Assembly (NCBI GenBank): GCA_023014485.1
Contig: JAJOZX010002715.1
Coordinates: forward strand, 500,001 to 564,000
Direction of reading: 5' to 3'
Length of the DNA: 64,000 nucleotides
From: Bathynomus jamesi
Taxonomy: Eukaryota > Arthropoda > Malacostraca > Isopoda > Cirolanidae
The notes beneath the pieces were generated by a model, which searched no databases, was not told where the DNA came from, and saw only the letters and a list, made by a program, of their open reading frames with translations. The translations under genes were made by a program, and so were the position numbers. This document shows, one piece after another, positions 35,884 to 48,096 of this stretch (the first letter of the stretch is position 1; every line of letters begins with the position of its first letter).

Positions 35884-37236
35884 AAAAAATTTTTATGCAG
35901 AAAGGAGGGGCAAATGGCAAATGCCCACAAAAGTGTCCCTCCCATAGAAGAAGAAGAAGAGCCAGAATCAAGGTCTGGAGTTTTTGAGATGCCTACACAC
36001 ACTGCATTTGAAAGTTGGGAGGTCATAGACAGGAGGAAAGATGGATTGAGGAAGATTGTTCCAGAGTTTCAACTGGTTGAGTAGATGAAAGACTGAAAAT
36101 ACTGATTAATCCTTGCATTAGATAGTGGGACAGAAAAGGAATGAAAAAGTGTAGAAAGTCTGGTACTGCGTGCTCTCCTTAAAGGAGGAAGCATGCAGTT
36201 AGAGAGTTCAGAAGAGCAATGTCCATTATGATAGCGATAGTAAAGAGAGAGTGAGGCAATATTGCGGCAAAGAGAGAGAGATTGAAGACAATCAGTAAGA
36301 GGTGGGGAATTGATGAGATGAAAAGCCTTTGATTCCACCTGGTCATGTATGGCTGTGTGGGTTTGAACCATCCCACACATGAGAAGCATACTCCATAGAG
36401 AGGCGAACAAGACTCTTGTACAGAGACAGCAACTGAGTGGGGATGAAGAAACTGCAGAGGTAGTACAGCACACCTAACCTCTTAGAAGCTGTTTTAAAAA
36501 GAGGTATATGTGATCTTTTTGGGAAAGATAATGAGAAAAGGAAATGCCAAGGATGTTAAGAGAAGAGGAAGGATTGAGTTGTGTGTTGTTGAAGGGAAGG
36601 GGATAGTTGTGGGGAAGATTGTGATGAGTAGACAGATGAAGGAACTGAGTTTTTGAGGCATTGAAAGCCACAAGGTTTTCTCTGCCCCAATCAGATAGCA
36701 GAAAGATCAGAGGTCAGATGTCTCACAACTGTCCTACATGAATCATGAAGTGACTGCTGTGAGGGATGCTTTGGGAAGCAGGTGGAGAAGTGAAGAGTGG
36801 AATCATTGGCATAGGAGTGAATAGGACAGGAAGTGTGAATTAAAAGATTAATAATAAATAAAAGGAAGAGGCTGGGTGACAGGACAGAACCCTGAAGAAC
36901 ACCACTGTTAATAGCTTTAGGAGAAGAATAGTGGCCATCTACAACTGCAGCTATAGATTGGCTAGAAAGGAAATTAGAGATGAAGGCACAAATAGAAGGA
37001 TAGAAACCAAAGGAGGGCAGTTTTGAAATTAAAGATTTGTGCCAGACTCTGTCAAAAGCTTTTGATATGTCTAGCGCAATAGCAAAAGTTTCACTGAAAT
37101 CCCAAAAGGAGGATAACCAAGAGTCAGAGAGATATGCAAGAAGATTACCAGTCGAGTGTCCCTTGCGGAATCTATACTGATGATCTGAAAGAAGATTGTG
37201 AGAAGAAAGGTGTTTAAGAATCTTCCTATTAAGGTC
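35884..37236 (-). pseudogene. LINE Y, jockey-type RT fragment inserted in LINE X
   Basis: Minus strand from 37236: HQYRFRKGHSTGNLL, then FAIALDISKAFDRVWHKSLI (about 37080-37030), SGVLQGSVLSPSLF, and YANDSTLHF in place of the usual YADD box. Then FNASKTQFLHLS, LNILGISF, AFHLINSPPLTDCLQSLS and RLSTLFHSFSVPLSNARINQ. It is 5'-truncated and has frame breaks. It interrupts X exactly at the FADD region: X gives SFADDIRIL just beyond 37237. The catalytic change D to N is visible, though inactivating breaks are already present. Confidence 0.8.
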
Positions 37237-37585
37237 TTAGTATTCTGATATCATCTGCAAATGATAGGAGAGAGCTTCCTAGGTACAGTTTATATTGTTT
37301 AGCATTATAATGAATAGAATTGGTCCCAGTACTGCACCTGGGGCACTCTGCTGATCACTTCTTTTTCTGTAGATTTTGCTCCATTTACAACTGTTATTTG
37401 TTTTCTGTCAGTGAGAAAGGCATGGATCCATTTTCCTATTTTTCCACAAATTCTAAGTTCTTTCAGTTTATGGAATAATATTCCATGGTCAACCTTGTTG
37501 AAAGCTTTTTCAAAGTCTAGATAAATAACATCAACATTGTGGTTTCCTCCCAGATATCATAGGATTGTGTTGCAATGGTCTATAA

Positions 37586-40073
37586 CAGGGGTGGGGGAAC
37601 CTTTTTTCATTGGAAGGCTGCATTTCATTTAACCAAGACCCTATTAGGCCGAATGCTGAGAATTTAACATATACAGTACAACAAAATGTCATATTTTAGT
37701 CTACAATCTACATATTTACTAATTTTAAATCAAACTTGAGGGCTTTTATAATAAACAAAAAATTCAGCAAGTGCACATTTATTTTTGGGCAGGAATAATT
37801 GACAATAGAATTAATATTAAGTGAAATGATGTTAATATTAAGTGAAAAAGTGATAAACCATTTAATGACTTTATTGTGATTGCTTATTGCGGGACAGGAG
37901 TCATACATTTGGTTCCAACATTGTTGACTGTAGTTTTAGTTGGTCCTCCAGGTGAATATTTGTCATCTGAGATCTCAAGCGCATTTTGATTTGAGTCACA
38001 CATGAAAACGTTGATTCACAACAGTAGGTTGTGCCGAAACAAGACAACATTCGACGAGCATGTTGGCACAGATGTGGGTATTCAATGGCATTTTTCCATA
38101 TTTCAACAGGATCCTTCTTAGTATCAAATAGAGACTTAAGGATATTATCTTCTAATAGCTCAATCAACTCCATCTGTAAATCTTCAGGTGCTTTGGAGAC
38201 ATCAACCAGGTGTGGTTGGAAAGCTGGTTTCAGTATGAAGTCATGTTTCTCAAAATCTTCAATCTTTCATCATATTCTTCAATCAGGGAGTCTAGGACAG
38301 CTGTGTATTCTTTCACATGCATTCCCTTAATGATTTGCTTGTATCTTCTTCATCAATTACCTTTGCCAGTTCAGAGAAGTGTTCAGCTGAAAGTTCCGAT
38401 CGGTTAAGGATAGTTTTGAAAAAGCTCAGCTTCCTCCGAAAAGCCTGGATTTTTTGCCACATTTCATATATGGATTTAGTTTTACCTTGCAAAGAAATAT
38501 CCAAGTCATTTTGCTTTGACATTGTCACACAAAAATGCAGCATTTCTGCAGAAATCCTTTTTTGACAATTCACATGGTTCATTGAGTTCCTCAAAAAATC
38601 GTGTGATTTGTTTTCACAAAGAAAAGTTTTTCAAAGACTTGCCCTTGTGACAACCAGCGCACTTTAGAATGATACAGAAGATCCACACTGAATGTTTCAT
38701 CATCAAGCATAAGCATATTGCAAAACTGGCAATGTCGTGATGCATTTGCTCTAATGTAGTTCACAGTACGTATAACTTTACTTAATATGTCACTTAAAAC
38801 AGTAGATTTGGCACAGAGATTCTGTTGATGCAAAATACAGTGAAAGGAAATCAAGCTATCTAGATTTGGCAGTTCTTTTTGTAGTAGCGCAACAAATCCT
38901 GCACATTTTCCTCTCATGGAAGGTGCACCATCTTTGCATACACTTACTAAATTACATAAATTCAGTTTTGCTTCACAGCATTTTTCTTTGAAGAGAGACA
39001 AGACGTCAATTCCACGTGTCTTCCCTGTAAGGGTACCTAAAGCCAGTAACTCCTCGTAGCATTGAAAATCTGCAGTTATAACAAATAAAAAATGATACTT
39101 GCGCTGAGTCAGTAATATCAGTGGACTCATCCAAGGCAATTGAATAATAAGTATTTTCGCTTTGGCATATTGTATGAAGTTGTTCAGTTACATTGAGGGC
39201 TAATTCATGTTGCTGATCAGTTATGGTCCTTCTTGAAGGAGGTAGTTGTTTGTATTTGTTAACCTTGTCTGAATCTAAAGAAGCTACAACTTCAACAATA
39301 CATTCTTTTATGATTTCCACATCACTATATGGCTTACCTCTTTTTCCAAGTATATATGCTACTTTATAAGTTGCTTCAGTGATTTCAGTCCCTAGGCCTG
39401 ACATTGTTTTAAATACTTGCTGTTGTTGCTGCTTTTGAAGTTTCATCTTCGTAAGTGCAGATTTTTGGGGTTCTCCTTCCAATATGACATACTTGTAGTT
39501 CTTATGAGTTGCATAATGCTGATATGCATTGTGCTTCTTCACTGTTGCAATTATAGCATTGCAGAGCAAACACATCATTTTATCTTTCTCAGCAACTATG
39601 AAATACTGCAATTCTCATTCTTCATGGAATACTCTTTTCTCTTCCTTTAATTTTCTTTTCGCAGTTTTTGACATGATTGAGGTACCAGAAGATTTTTAAA
39701 TAAAAATGGTACACGAATTGATCAAAGATTTACAGTTTTAAAGGAAACAAGCGTGCGTGTCACTATTGGAGAATCGTCAGTAACTGTCATCCAGTCAGCC
39801 AGTCGAGATGATTGTTGATAGGTAAGGGCGTAAGCCGTAAGGCAATGCTGCCAGTTTCAACTGGCAGCATTGCCATATTTCCTATTGTTCAAGCCATAAA
39901 GAAGGCTTGTATGTGTAAGAAGCAGTGAAGCTGAAACCATGATCTAATGAAATAGCCTAAAGCCCTAAAGGGGTATCAGTTGCTGCCCATTATCGTACGG
40001 TATGAGTCCTGAATGTCAAATGGGCAGAAGGCTGCAACTAGTACCCCAAAAGGCCGCAGGTTCCCCACCTCTG
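37586..40073 (-). mobile_element. hAT element, GTF2IRD2-type
   Basis: Ends CAGGGGTGGGGGAACC at 37586 and the complement of CAGAGGTGGGGAACCTGCGG ending at 40073. The target duplication GTCTATAA / GTCTGTAA (37578-37585, 40074-40081) has one mismatch and fits the hAT nTnnnnAn pattern. Confidence 0.92.
37901..39611 (-). pseudogene. hAT transposase, GTF2IRD2/ZBED-like
   Basis: N to C on the minus strand: a C-x2-C..H..H zinc-binding stretch (CLLCNAIIATVKKHNAYQH, about 39560), YSIALDESTDITDSAQVSFF (D1), LVSVCKDGAPSMRGKCAGF (D2), FHCILHQQNLCAK (the C-x2-H motif), KVRWLSQGQVFEKLF (RW motif) and the hATC end CCESTFSCVTQIKMRLRSQM with the third acidic residue. Similar domains were captured in vertebrate GTF2IRD2. 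Frame changes near 39070, 38600 and 38240 leave it inactive. The gene fills the element. Confidence 0.88.
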
Positions 40074-40584
40074 GTCTGTAAGTTCAGTAAGACAGGATCT
40101 CTTGTCTGAAACCATGTTGAAAGTCTTCTAAGAGATGTTTATTTTCTATAAAATTGACAATCTGGCTTTTGAAGACTTTCTCAAATACTTTGATAATATG
40201 GGAAGTTAAGGATATGGGTCTATAGTTCTTGGCTTCCTTTCTTTTGCCACCTTTGTAGATTGGAGTAATATTTGCTTGTTTCATGATTGGTGGTATTCTA
40301 CTGGTGTCCAGTGAAGATCTCCATAGGATTCACAAAGGTAGAGATAAAGTATGTTTGCATTCCTTAAGAATCTTGGCTCCAATTCCATTTGGGCCAGGTG
40401 CTGAACTCCCTGGTAGCTCTGCTATTACCTGTTGTATATCTTCCAGTTATGGTTTGTCTTGGGTCATTTTTTTCTGTATCAAAAAAAGATTATAGTTTTT
40501 ATTTTCTTAGCTTCTACAGATGAAAGAGTTATTCCATCTGTATAATGCTTGTATAATACTGATGATAGCAGGTATTGTATTCTA

Positions 40585-41221
40585 TAGGGATGTACCGATA
40601 TATCGGTATTGATGATATCAGTAAATTTTTAATGATATCAGTATCAGCCAATATTTCAAAAGTATGATTTTTCGAAAATTATGAATAAAAGACTATTTAG
40701 AAGATGAAATTTCCAATATTTTATTGCTTTATTACTTCACATAACTCATTATTTTTTCATCATAGCCTTTTAATTTTTTTTAATCATAGCCTAGGTCCTA
40801 AGAAATGTACCAGTAGCACAATAAGTTTTACCCAATTTTCTTTTCAAACAGCCAATCAAACAAGTGTAAATCCTTTGAGAAACAGATATAAAGCCTAGAA
40901 AACCAAAAACTATCTTTTAGTCATAGCTCACAATATTAATCCAGCTAGCTGGTTTAAAAACACATTTACTAAGCCCAACATAGGCCCACAGTCCAATTGT
41001 ATAACAAACAAAACTATGACATCTAATGCAGTGTTGCCATCTTTAATGAAAAGGATTATTGCTTTGTTGCCAAATTTTCCACACACAAAATAAATTACGA
41101 ATGTTACAAAAATATGATGAACTAATAAACCCTAGCTGGATATCAATATTGGTTATTGGCCAATACTATTTTTAATTATCAGTATCGGTTATCAGCTAAA
41201 AGCGATATTGGTACATCCCTA
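40585..41221. mobile_element. hAT-type MITE, 637 bp
   Basis: TIRs TAGGGATGTACCGATA at 40585 and complement ending 41221, with 8-bp duplication GTATTCTA at 40577-40584 and 41222-41229. The interior is AT-rich with a GATATCAGTATCGG theme at both ends. No transposase. It sits in LINE X. Confidence 0.88.
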
Positions 41222-42179
41222 GTATTCTATTCCAGCATTCTTCTGGTTCTAGATTTTCTACGGTAATTCTTTTCCCAGTTTAATTTTCTCAGACAGTTAT
41301 TTATTGATGTCCAATCTGACTTGTGCAGAGTTAGATCAGAGAATGTGGCAAGTCCATTTGGCATGGGTCTTGCTTACATTCAATGAAAGACAAGTTTGTG
41401 AATATGTGCATGGCATTGTGGTCAGAGTGTATAGTAGGGTGCCACATAAAAATAATTTTTTGATTTTTAGGACGGCCCTTTGTGTGATTGTTAGGTTGGG
41501 TGAAAAAGCCCTGAATATGAAATTTTAGCCAAATTGAAGGATATTTAGGGGTTCCGCATCGACCATCTCTGGCGTACCACGTGTCAGAAGTAATGAGTTT
41601 CTCCAAGAAGTTGCTCCAGCTCCAAGGGGTAAAGTAACATGTACAATGTCAAAATAAATGCTATCATATACCATGGCGTAGAGGACAGTCACAGCTATAT
41701 TTCCATAGCATTAAGTTTATTCCATCTCCAATATTTTTTTTATAGGTATTAATATTTTTGTCGCGGTTCAAAAGTTTTTTTTCAAAGTTTCACCTTAATA
41801 CGTTTATGCTTTGTAATCCAAACCACACCAACCGGCAACCAGCTTATAACAACACAATACGCAACTAGCAAACAGTGCAAACACCTTAACAATATTGTTC
41901 AACATTATTTCATAATTAATTGGAATAAACTTGTTCCACCATGCCTGGGTAGCAGGATACTATTCTCTGTGTGTAATGTTATTAATAATACAAAATCATT
42001 AAATCAATTTCAATTTTATTGCAACAAAACAACTTAATATTATTAAAATAAAAAACATTTTATTCCGTATTAATCATAGTAATATACTGAGCCTACTGGC
42101 CATATAAATCAAAATAATAACTAAGAAATAAAGTATATACGATTATACATTGTTATACAGGATTAATAGGAGTAACACC

Positions 42180-44345
42180 CTATAAAAATGAAGCAAATTC
42201 AAATATACCATAAAGTACTCCCAAACCTGTTAAGGATTTCCGCTGCGGGTGCTCTTTGCGGTGCTTCTCAACGACTTGCATCAAGTACTGCCATTGCTCC
42301 TCGTCCTTGGTGAGTGCGAGATTGTAGTTCTGCATCAGCGCGACCCCTCGCTCCGCCCGGACATTGACAATGCTCAACGTAGAGACACGGCGTTTCCCCG
42401 CCAGGTAGGATGCATTGTTTGACCAGGTAGCCGGCTCCAACTCTAGGAAAGAAGTATTGATCGCGAGCCGCTCGAAAAGAAGCGTGCTGGATGTCGTGCA
42501 AATGTCTGCGCCTGTCTTTCGCTCGAGCTCCTCCGGGCAGACGTCCAGGGCAATGCGCTTGGGTGGCTCCTCGGTGCCCTCGACATCCTTGATGGCCGTC
42601 GCAATTCGACTCTTCTCCTCCAGCGGAGTGTCGTCATCAGAGCGAGGGCGGCCAGGTGTTCACTCAGGTACCAGAGATGTCGTTGAAACACAGGGGAGGT
42701 AGCCTTGTCCACGTCCTTGTCCACCTTGTCGTAGTCAACCAGCGCCTTGAGCATCGCCAGGTCAGTTCGAGGGGCAGCGGCGGGAAGGGGTGCCGTAAAC
42801 CAGGCCGGAATGTAAACCAGCAGCGCAAAGTTTACGAAGCGCAGGATGCCCCAGGCCTCGCGAGCCTTAATGGGGAGCTGCTGCCGGAAGAGGTGGAGCT
42901 TCATGGCGTATATCACTTTGGCCATCCACTGGGCATGGTGGAGTGCGCCCGGTCGCATGAAGCGCACACCTCGCTGGGGGACGCCTCCAAGCGCTATGAT
43001 TGCCAGCTCCAGGAGCTCTCGGTAGTCGTCCCGCGGCTGGCCCTTGGTGATGTGACCCTTGAAACGCGCGATCAGATCATCTCGCGCCTTGAGCAGCGGC
43101 TTAGTAAGGTCTTCCTTGGAGATGGCGCTGAATTGGTCAGTGCAGACGGATTGCCAGCGCTCCTTCAGTCGCGAGAACAGTTTGATGTCAGGACCAGAGG
43201 AGGGGCCCATGCACTCGATGAAGGCTTTCTCTGCCACCAATTCTAGCATGTGGTGCCGACAGGCCAGGTTCAGCAGCTAGCGGTGAAGGCCCTGCTCGAT
43301 GAAGACGCAAGTGCCCGAAACGACGCCCGTGTTGGCAGCTGTCGTGTCAAAGGAGAGCCCGACGACACGATCAGCGATTCCCCAGTCATCCAACGAGTTC
43401 AGCACAGCATCTGCTTGGGCGCGACCAGTTCCAGCAGGCAGCTTTGGCACGGAGAGAAGTTTGTCGACACCGTCGCTGGACACGACTATGGCGAGGCGAT
43501 CGACCTTCTTGCCACCGAAGTCGGAGACCATCTTCCTGTCCCAGTGAATGATGAGTGGGACACTGGGATCGAATGTCATCTTCACTTCTTTGGCGATTTC
43601 CCCTCGATGACGCAATCGCCAATGCCGAATCGTCTCGTGACTGAGAGCCAGTTCATCTGTGTCCTGAATATCCAGACTGGAAGCAGCTGCTTTCATGAGT
43701 TGAACGGTTCCACGGTTGCTTGTTTTGGTCCGGTCCAGTGCCAATGCTAGGTCTTGAGTCATAATGTTCTTTTTGCGATGGCGCTTTGTAGGTGGATTGG
43801 TTTCCTCTTCTGTCGAGCAATTAGGCCACGACGACGAGTTTGATGATGTAAGGGTTGCTGTTGCCAGTGATTGCTCTGATTGCTTTTGGCATTGCCTTTC
43901 TTTGGCAGCTTCACGCGTGGATGCATGTTGCTCAATTCCAGTGAGGATTTTGTCCACCCCGGACATGACACCACGGCGACCCTTTTCGCGTTGAGCAAGA
44001 AGGAAGTCGCGATCCTCCTGAATGGTGATGACGGAGAGGGTGTTGTCGAGAGCCACGTCAAAAATGTCATCGAGTCCCTCGGTGAAGGCCGCCCTGGCTG
44101 CCTCACCTGTGCTGCTGGACCACTTCCGGCTGTGCTGCAGTGCCTGCCAATTGTCATAAAGTCTAAGCAGTTTTCACGCGGTGCTTTTGGAGGTCATGGT
44201 CAGGATTCTGGCCATAGCCCAGAAAGTATACACCTCGCCAATCACATTACGCGCCGCCTCGGCTAGAAGTTGTTTTTGCACCTTATGAAACTGTATAAAC
44301 TGGCGAAGCACTTCACCATTTGAAGGTAACCTGTTTCACATTAGG
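42180..44345 (-). pseudogene. H-family transposase-like protein (H1)
   Basis: N-terminal domain (about 44345-44000) reads LPSNGEVLRQF, then VYTFWAMARI, KLLRLYDNWQALQHSRKWSS, DDIFDVALDNTL and EDRDFLLAQREKGRRG. A basic Ser-rich linker follows, then IIHWDRKMV (candidate D1), VVGLSFDTTAANTGV (D2), a TAG stop, LLNLACRHHMLELVAEKAF, GALHHAQWMAKVIYAMKLHL, RHLWYLSEHLAAL (candidate E) and a C-terminal helix with RAERGVALMQNYNLALTKDE. Frames break near 44150, 43262 and 42500. The catalytic roles are inferred from spacing and from conservation in H2. Base composition is distinctly GC-richer than the surrounding DNA, which suggests recent arrival. Confidence 0.75.
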
Positions 44346-44613
44346 GGGCTTGGGTTGGCGTGTCCGATTAGCCATATCTCGGTCTTGGATCTCAGTGAGC
44401 TTGCGGTAGCCATCACGAGATGATCACGCGTTGAATGCGTGAAGGAGACTGATTGACTGAAGACTGTGACAGTGTGACTCACCACACTAACCCGGCGTTG
44501 CGCTGTTGCCAGATCTCAATGCTGAAAAGTAGTGAAAATATATACAATGAGAAGCAAATATTAATTATAAATATTTAAATTTATGAAATGCATAAATTAT
44601 AGCAATATATATG

Positions 44614-45087
44614 CAGGGTTGGCTGGTTTAAACCATGGTTTAAACCATTTAAAAAAACCATGTTTTTCTGGGGTTTTTTGCTTTTTTATAATTTCAATTT
44701 TTACAACACAAATTATTTAATTCATAAACTAATAGCTCTAAAACTTATATTTATATTGATAAGACCTAAAAACCATCAGTTCAGGGTAGCCTAGTATGTA
44801 TGGTAGTATATAATATAGCTACCTTGCACTAGCAGGCCTATTTAATAGTGGCATTGCACATAAAAGGATTGAAGTTACCTGTATCAATTACATTATAAAC
44901 GCATGTAGCTACAAATATAAATGTTGTTAGGTTTATTTTCATTTTTGTGAAGTTAGCACTTCTTACATCTAACATCTTCCAATTAAAAAATGAGATAGTC
45001 AGCAATTCTAATTTCTGAGTACCAGTACCTAATTGAGTTATCTGAGTTAAGTTTTTTTTTAAAAAAAACATGGTTTTTTCAACCCTG
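44614..45087. mobile_element. hAT-type MITE inside H1, 474 bp
   Basis: CAGGGTTGGCTGGTTTAAAC at 44614, complement-type CAACCCTG ending 45087, with 8-bp duplication TATATATG at 44606-44613 and 45088-45095. The CATGGTTT theme repeats near both ends. No coding capacity. Confidence 0.85.
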
Positions 45088-45312
45088 TATATATGTAATA
45101 GTGCCATGGTTACAGGTTTCCCAGATAAATCCATTATTTTGAACACACGGTACAACAGAAACGGTCGATGCGGAACCTCTAAATGTACTTCGATCGGGCT
45201 CAAACTTCATATTTAGGGTTTTCTCATCCAACCAAACAATATGACTAAGGGCCATTCGAAATTTCCAAATTCTAAAAACTGCCCCTATAGAGTGTGGCAC
45301 CCTAGTGTATAG

Positions 45313-46000
45313 TTGGTGTTATAACAGTGTGGTCACAATATTCTGGCAATAGTATCTGTTATTAATTGAGCTAGAATGTTCATTTTTTGGCTAAATTAGA
45401 GTTCTAAGTATGCTAATGAAGATGTTGATGCATTTTTGGAATAGATTTTTATATTTTATATATAATTCTTACATTTTTTGATTTTCTTATTATGCTGAAC
45501 TTTGGGTGCGATTTCTGGCACAGAATGATTTCATTGATTTTTCATCACTATCACTAGCACGGTGAGACATTGCTGCACACATTGATGATAGTTAGAAGCA
45601 GGGTGAATAGAATAATCCACACAATATTCAGCAATATGAGCATGAACACAGGACACCTGCTAACAGCAACGCGAGTCTTAAGGTACTGGTGGGATGTTTG
45701 TGTCGTGTCCCTCTCGGTGCGTGGAGCGGGTGGCCAATCAGAAAGCAGAGCGGCATGGCTGCCATGTTTTCATTGGCTCGCGCTCCTCCTGCTGTTCCTG
45801 CCACCCAGAGACTGAGCATCCCACCCCCACTCCCATCACCTCCCACCAGTTGAATGGGATATTGGGGCCTTAAGACGTGCATCATATCTGGGCGATAGAG
45901 GTGAAAAAAGTAGTTTGCTTCATAAGGTTTTCAACCATACTTCTAGTGTTGTAAGGTCTTTATAACCCAAACCACGGGATAGAGAAAGGGTGGAAATAGT
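45313..46000. other. Unassigned insert within LINE X, GC-rich core
   Basis: LINE X endonuclease sequence is expected to be continuous here but is interrupted by about 0.7 kb. 45640-45860 is GC-rich with CCAATCAG (about 45733) and ATTGGCTCG (about 45772) in opposite orientations and GCCATGTT between them, a promoter-like arrangement. No TIR, duplication or coding motif was found. Confidence 0.35.
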
Positions 46001-46133
46001 GATATCCATCAAAAACACATTTTTGCCTGTGGTGGCGCTTAGGTAACTTAAGACACGTGACTCCTCATTATTATAGTTGCATTATTTGTCAGCAATAAAT
46101 CTAGGATATTATTTTTTCTAGTTGGGCAATATA

Positions 46134-47509
46134 CAGGGTGTTCAAAAAGTCCTGTCACCCCCTACAAAATGTACATATTGTAATACCAATTTTATTTTTG
46201 TGATTAATTGTATTTATTTGTGGTACGGTAGGTATAATTTAAGAAACGAGTCACTAGTAACAATTACTTTAATTACAGTAAATATAGTTACTAATTACAG
46301 TTACTAATCAAGAATATATGTGTGTGCACCATCATTTTCATAACAAAGGATTATGCGCCTCCATGTGTGGTGTGAGAATTGATGCAGCATTGCTGGAGTG
46401 ATTGCACCAAATGCATCTTGAACAGTGTGTTTCAGTTCCTCTGTGTGGTAATGCACCTGGGATACATTCTGCTTGATGAAACCTCATAATGCATTATCAC
46501 ATGAAGACAGATCTGGACTTTGGGGAAGCCATTGAAAAGAGGCAGGTAAGTGTTGCAAGCCATAGCCAATCCATTTGTGTCTGAACACTTTATTGAGGAA
46601 TTCCCTCACATTAATGGCAAAATGAGTCAGAGTCCCATCTTGTTGAAACCACACCTGACCAAGCAGTCCTAAACGTTCGAGCTCAGGCACAAACCAGACC
46701 CATAACATGTTGAGGTTGGCAGTTTGGTTGACAGGACCCTCAAAAAAATATGGACTGAACAAGTTCCTGGCAGACACTGCAGCCCATATCATTACATGTG
46801 GTGGATGGTGTTCCAGTTCCTCAAAGAAGTGTGGATCTTCTTGCTCCAGAAGTAAACTTTTCTAATTTTGATGCTACAGTAAATTGTACACATTGGAAAA
46901 AAATCACTCTTGTACATGCAGTTATTGCTGGAAAAAAGGTAAAAAACTGTTCACAGGCTTCATATCATTTCTGCATGTCTGTATGGTATCATGTAATTCA
47001 TTAACAAATGATGGGTGGTATGGTTTCATGCCAAGATCTTTTGTCATGTGATCTCATTGTGGACATGGGGACTGCAAGTTGTTGTGATCATTTCTGGTGA
47101 TTTTTTGGTGAAGGAGCCACTGATGCAATCACACCTTCACATTGTTCTGCTCACATTGTTGGTCTTCCTGACTGTGGTCTGTCCTTGATGGAGCCAGTTT
47201 CAAACAGCTTTTTCTCCTAGCATAATACCATCTTGTTTGGTGGTGCAGCCTTATTGAAGCTTATGTTGAAATCATTCTGGATATCATGCATTGTTTTGCC
47301 AGTATATGACCTTTCATGAGCCCATGTGCTCATCACTCTCCTTTCCTCCAGAGTGTAAGTGGACTGGTCTGCCATTGTTCACACAACTCTAATACCTAGA
47401 AAAGAAGAAAATGTTGATGAATCATATATAAATTTAATCACACAAAAATAAAATTGGTATTACAATATGTACATTTTGTAGGGGGTAACAAGACTTTTTT
47501 AACATCCTG
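46134..47509 (-). mobile_element. Mariner-like element
   Basis: TIRs of about 70 bp (CAGGGTGTTCAAAAAGTCCT at 46134 and the complement of CAGGATGTTAAAAAAGTCTT ending 47509), flanked by TA (46132-46133, 47510-47511). Carries a full-length but broken transposase gene. Inserted in the endonuclease region of LINE X. Confidence 0.9.
46304..47375 (-). pseudogene. Mariner-like transposase (full length, broken)
   Basis: Starts MADQSTYTLEERRVMSTW at 47375. The N-terminal helix-turn-helix part contains several stops (for example after NKMVLC). The catalytic part is open at 46792-46484: VWFQQDGTLTHFAINVREFL (D2), HKWIGYGLQHLPASF, then LPQSPDLSSCDNALWG (D3). I count 46 residues between D2 and D3, a longer loop than the DD41D copy at 24175. 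The C terminus ends YENDGAHTHIL. Inactive. Confidence 0.85.
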
Positions 47510-47874
47510 TACATGTTGTACGAGGAATAGTTTTTCATAAACCCATCCAGATGATTTGATTTGGATCTTTTTGTCCCTGATTTCATACCATTATATTGGT
47601 TTTGGGTGCAATTTGGGAGATTGAAGTCTCCTGTAATGATTAAATCTCTTGTTGAGTCTATAATAGCTGGGCATTATCTGATTTTTTCCAGAACTTCAGT
47701 GAGCTCTAGATGGAAGCTATCTGCAGGGCTATACCGTAGATATTTACTAGTGTTATGTCTTCTTTATTTATATTCAACATGCTTATTAGGAGTTCACAGG
47801 CTTCATTTGATTATGCTTTGAGCAGTTAACTTTGAATGTTTTCAGGGATATACATCAGGACACCACCATTAGAT

Positions 47875-48096
47875 CAGTGGTAGGCAACCTTTTTCAAAAC
47901 TGGGTCAATTTGATTTATTGGTAATTTGATAATGGGGCAGTATTCAAAATTTAAATAAAACAATTTTTGGAACTTTTTAAAATAAACACACTTCATGTAG
48001 TATTTATTATTTTATATATACTATATAGCTACTACAACTATATACTTTTGCGGGTCAGCAAAATTGTTACTGCAGGTCATAGGTTGCCAACCACTG
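47875..48096. mobile_element. hAT-type MITE, 222 bp
   Basis: CAGTGGTAGGCAACCT at 47875 and AGGTTGCCAACCACTG ending 48096. Flanks CATTAGAT / ATTTAGAT form an imperfect 8-bp duplication. No coding capacity. Inserted in LINE X. Confidence 0.85.

Larger units (their letters stand above)
37237..40584 (-). pseudogene. LINE X, RT core (split by a hAT element)
   Basis: Piece 40584-40074 encodes SSAPGPNGIGAKILKEC, QANITPIYKGG, AKNYRPISLTSHIIKVFEKV and DFQHGFRQ. Piece 37585-37237 encodes VDVIYLDFEKAFNKVDHGIL, ICGKIGKWIHAFLTDRK and FADDIRIL. These are the fingers and palm of a non-LTR RT with both palm Asp blocks present. The hAT at 37586-40073 inserts with an 8-bp duplication between them. Frame breaks occur, for example near 37330. 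Confidence 0.82.
41435..45304 (-). mobile_element. H1, member of an unusual hAT-like family
   Basis: TIR starts TAGGGTGCCACA at 41435 with complement ending 45304, and 8-bp duplication GTGTATAG at 41427-41434 and 45305-45312 (fits nTnnnnAn). TIRs are imperfect over about 140 bp and share subterminal TTCCGCATCGACC. Contains the H transposase gene and a MITE at 44614-45087; without the MITE it is about 3.4 kb. Confidence 0.92.

Noticed and set aside
42415..44266. Plus-strand open frames across H1
   Set aside because: They mirror the GC-rich minus-strand H transposase; the minus frame matches H2 and H3, the plus frames match nothing.
45570..45885. Small genes in the GC-rich block
   Set aside because: Open frames on both strands with no motif; better explained by high GC content.
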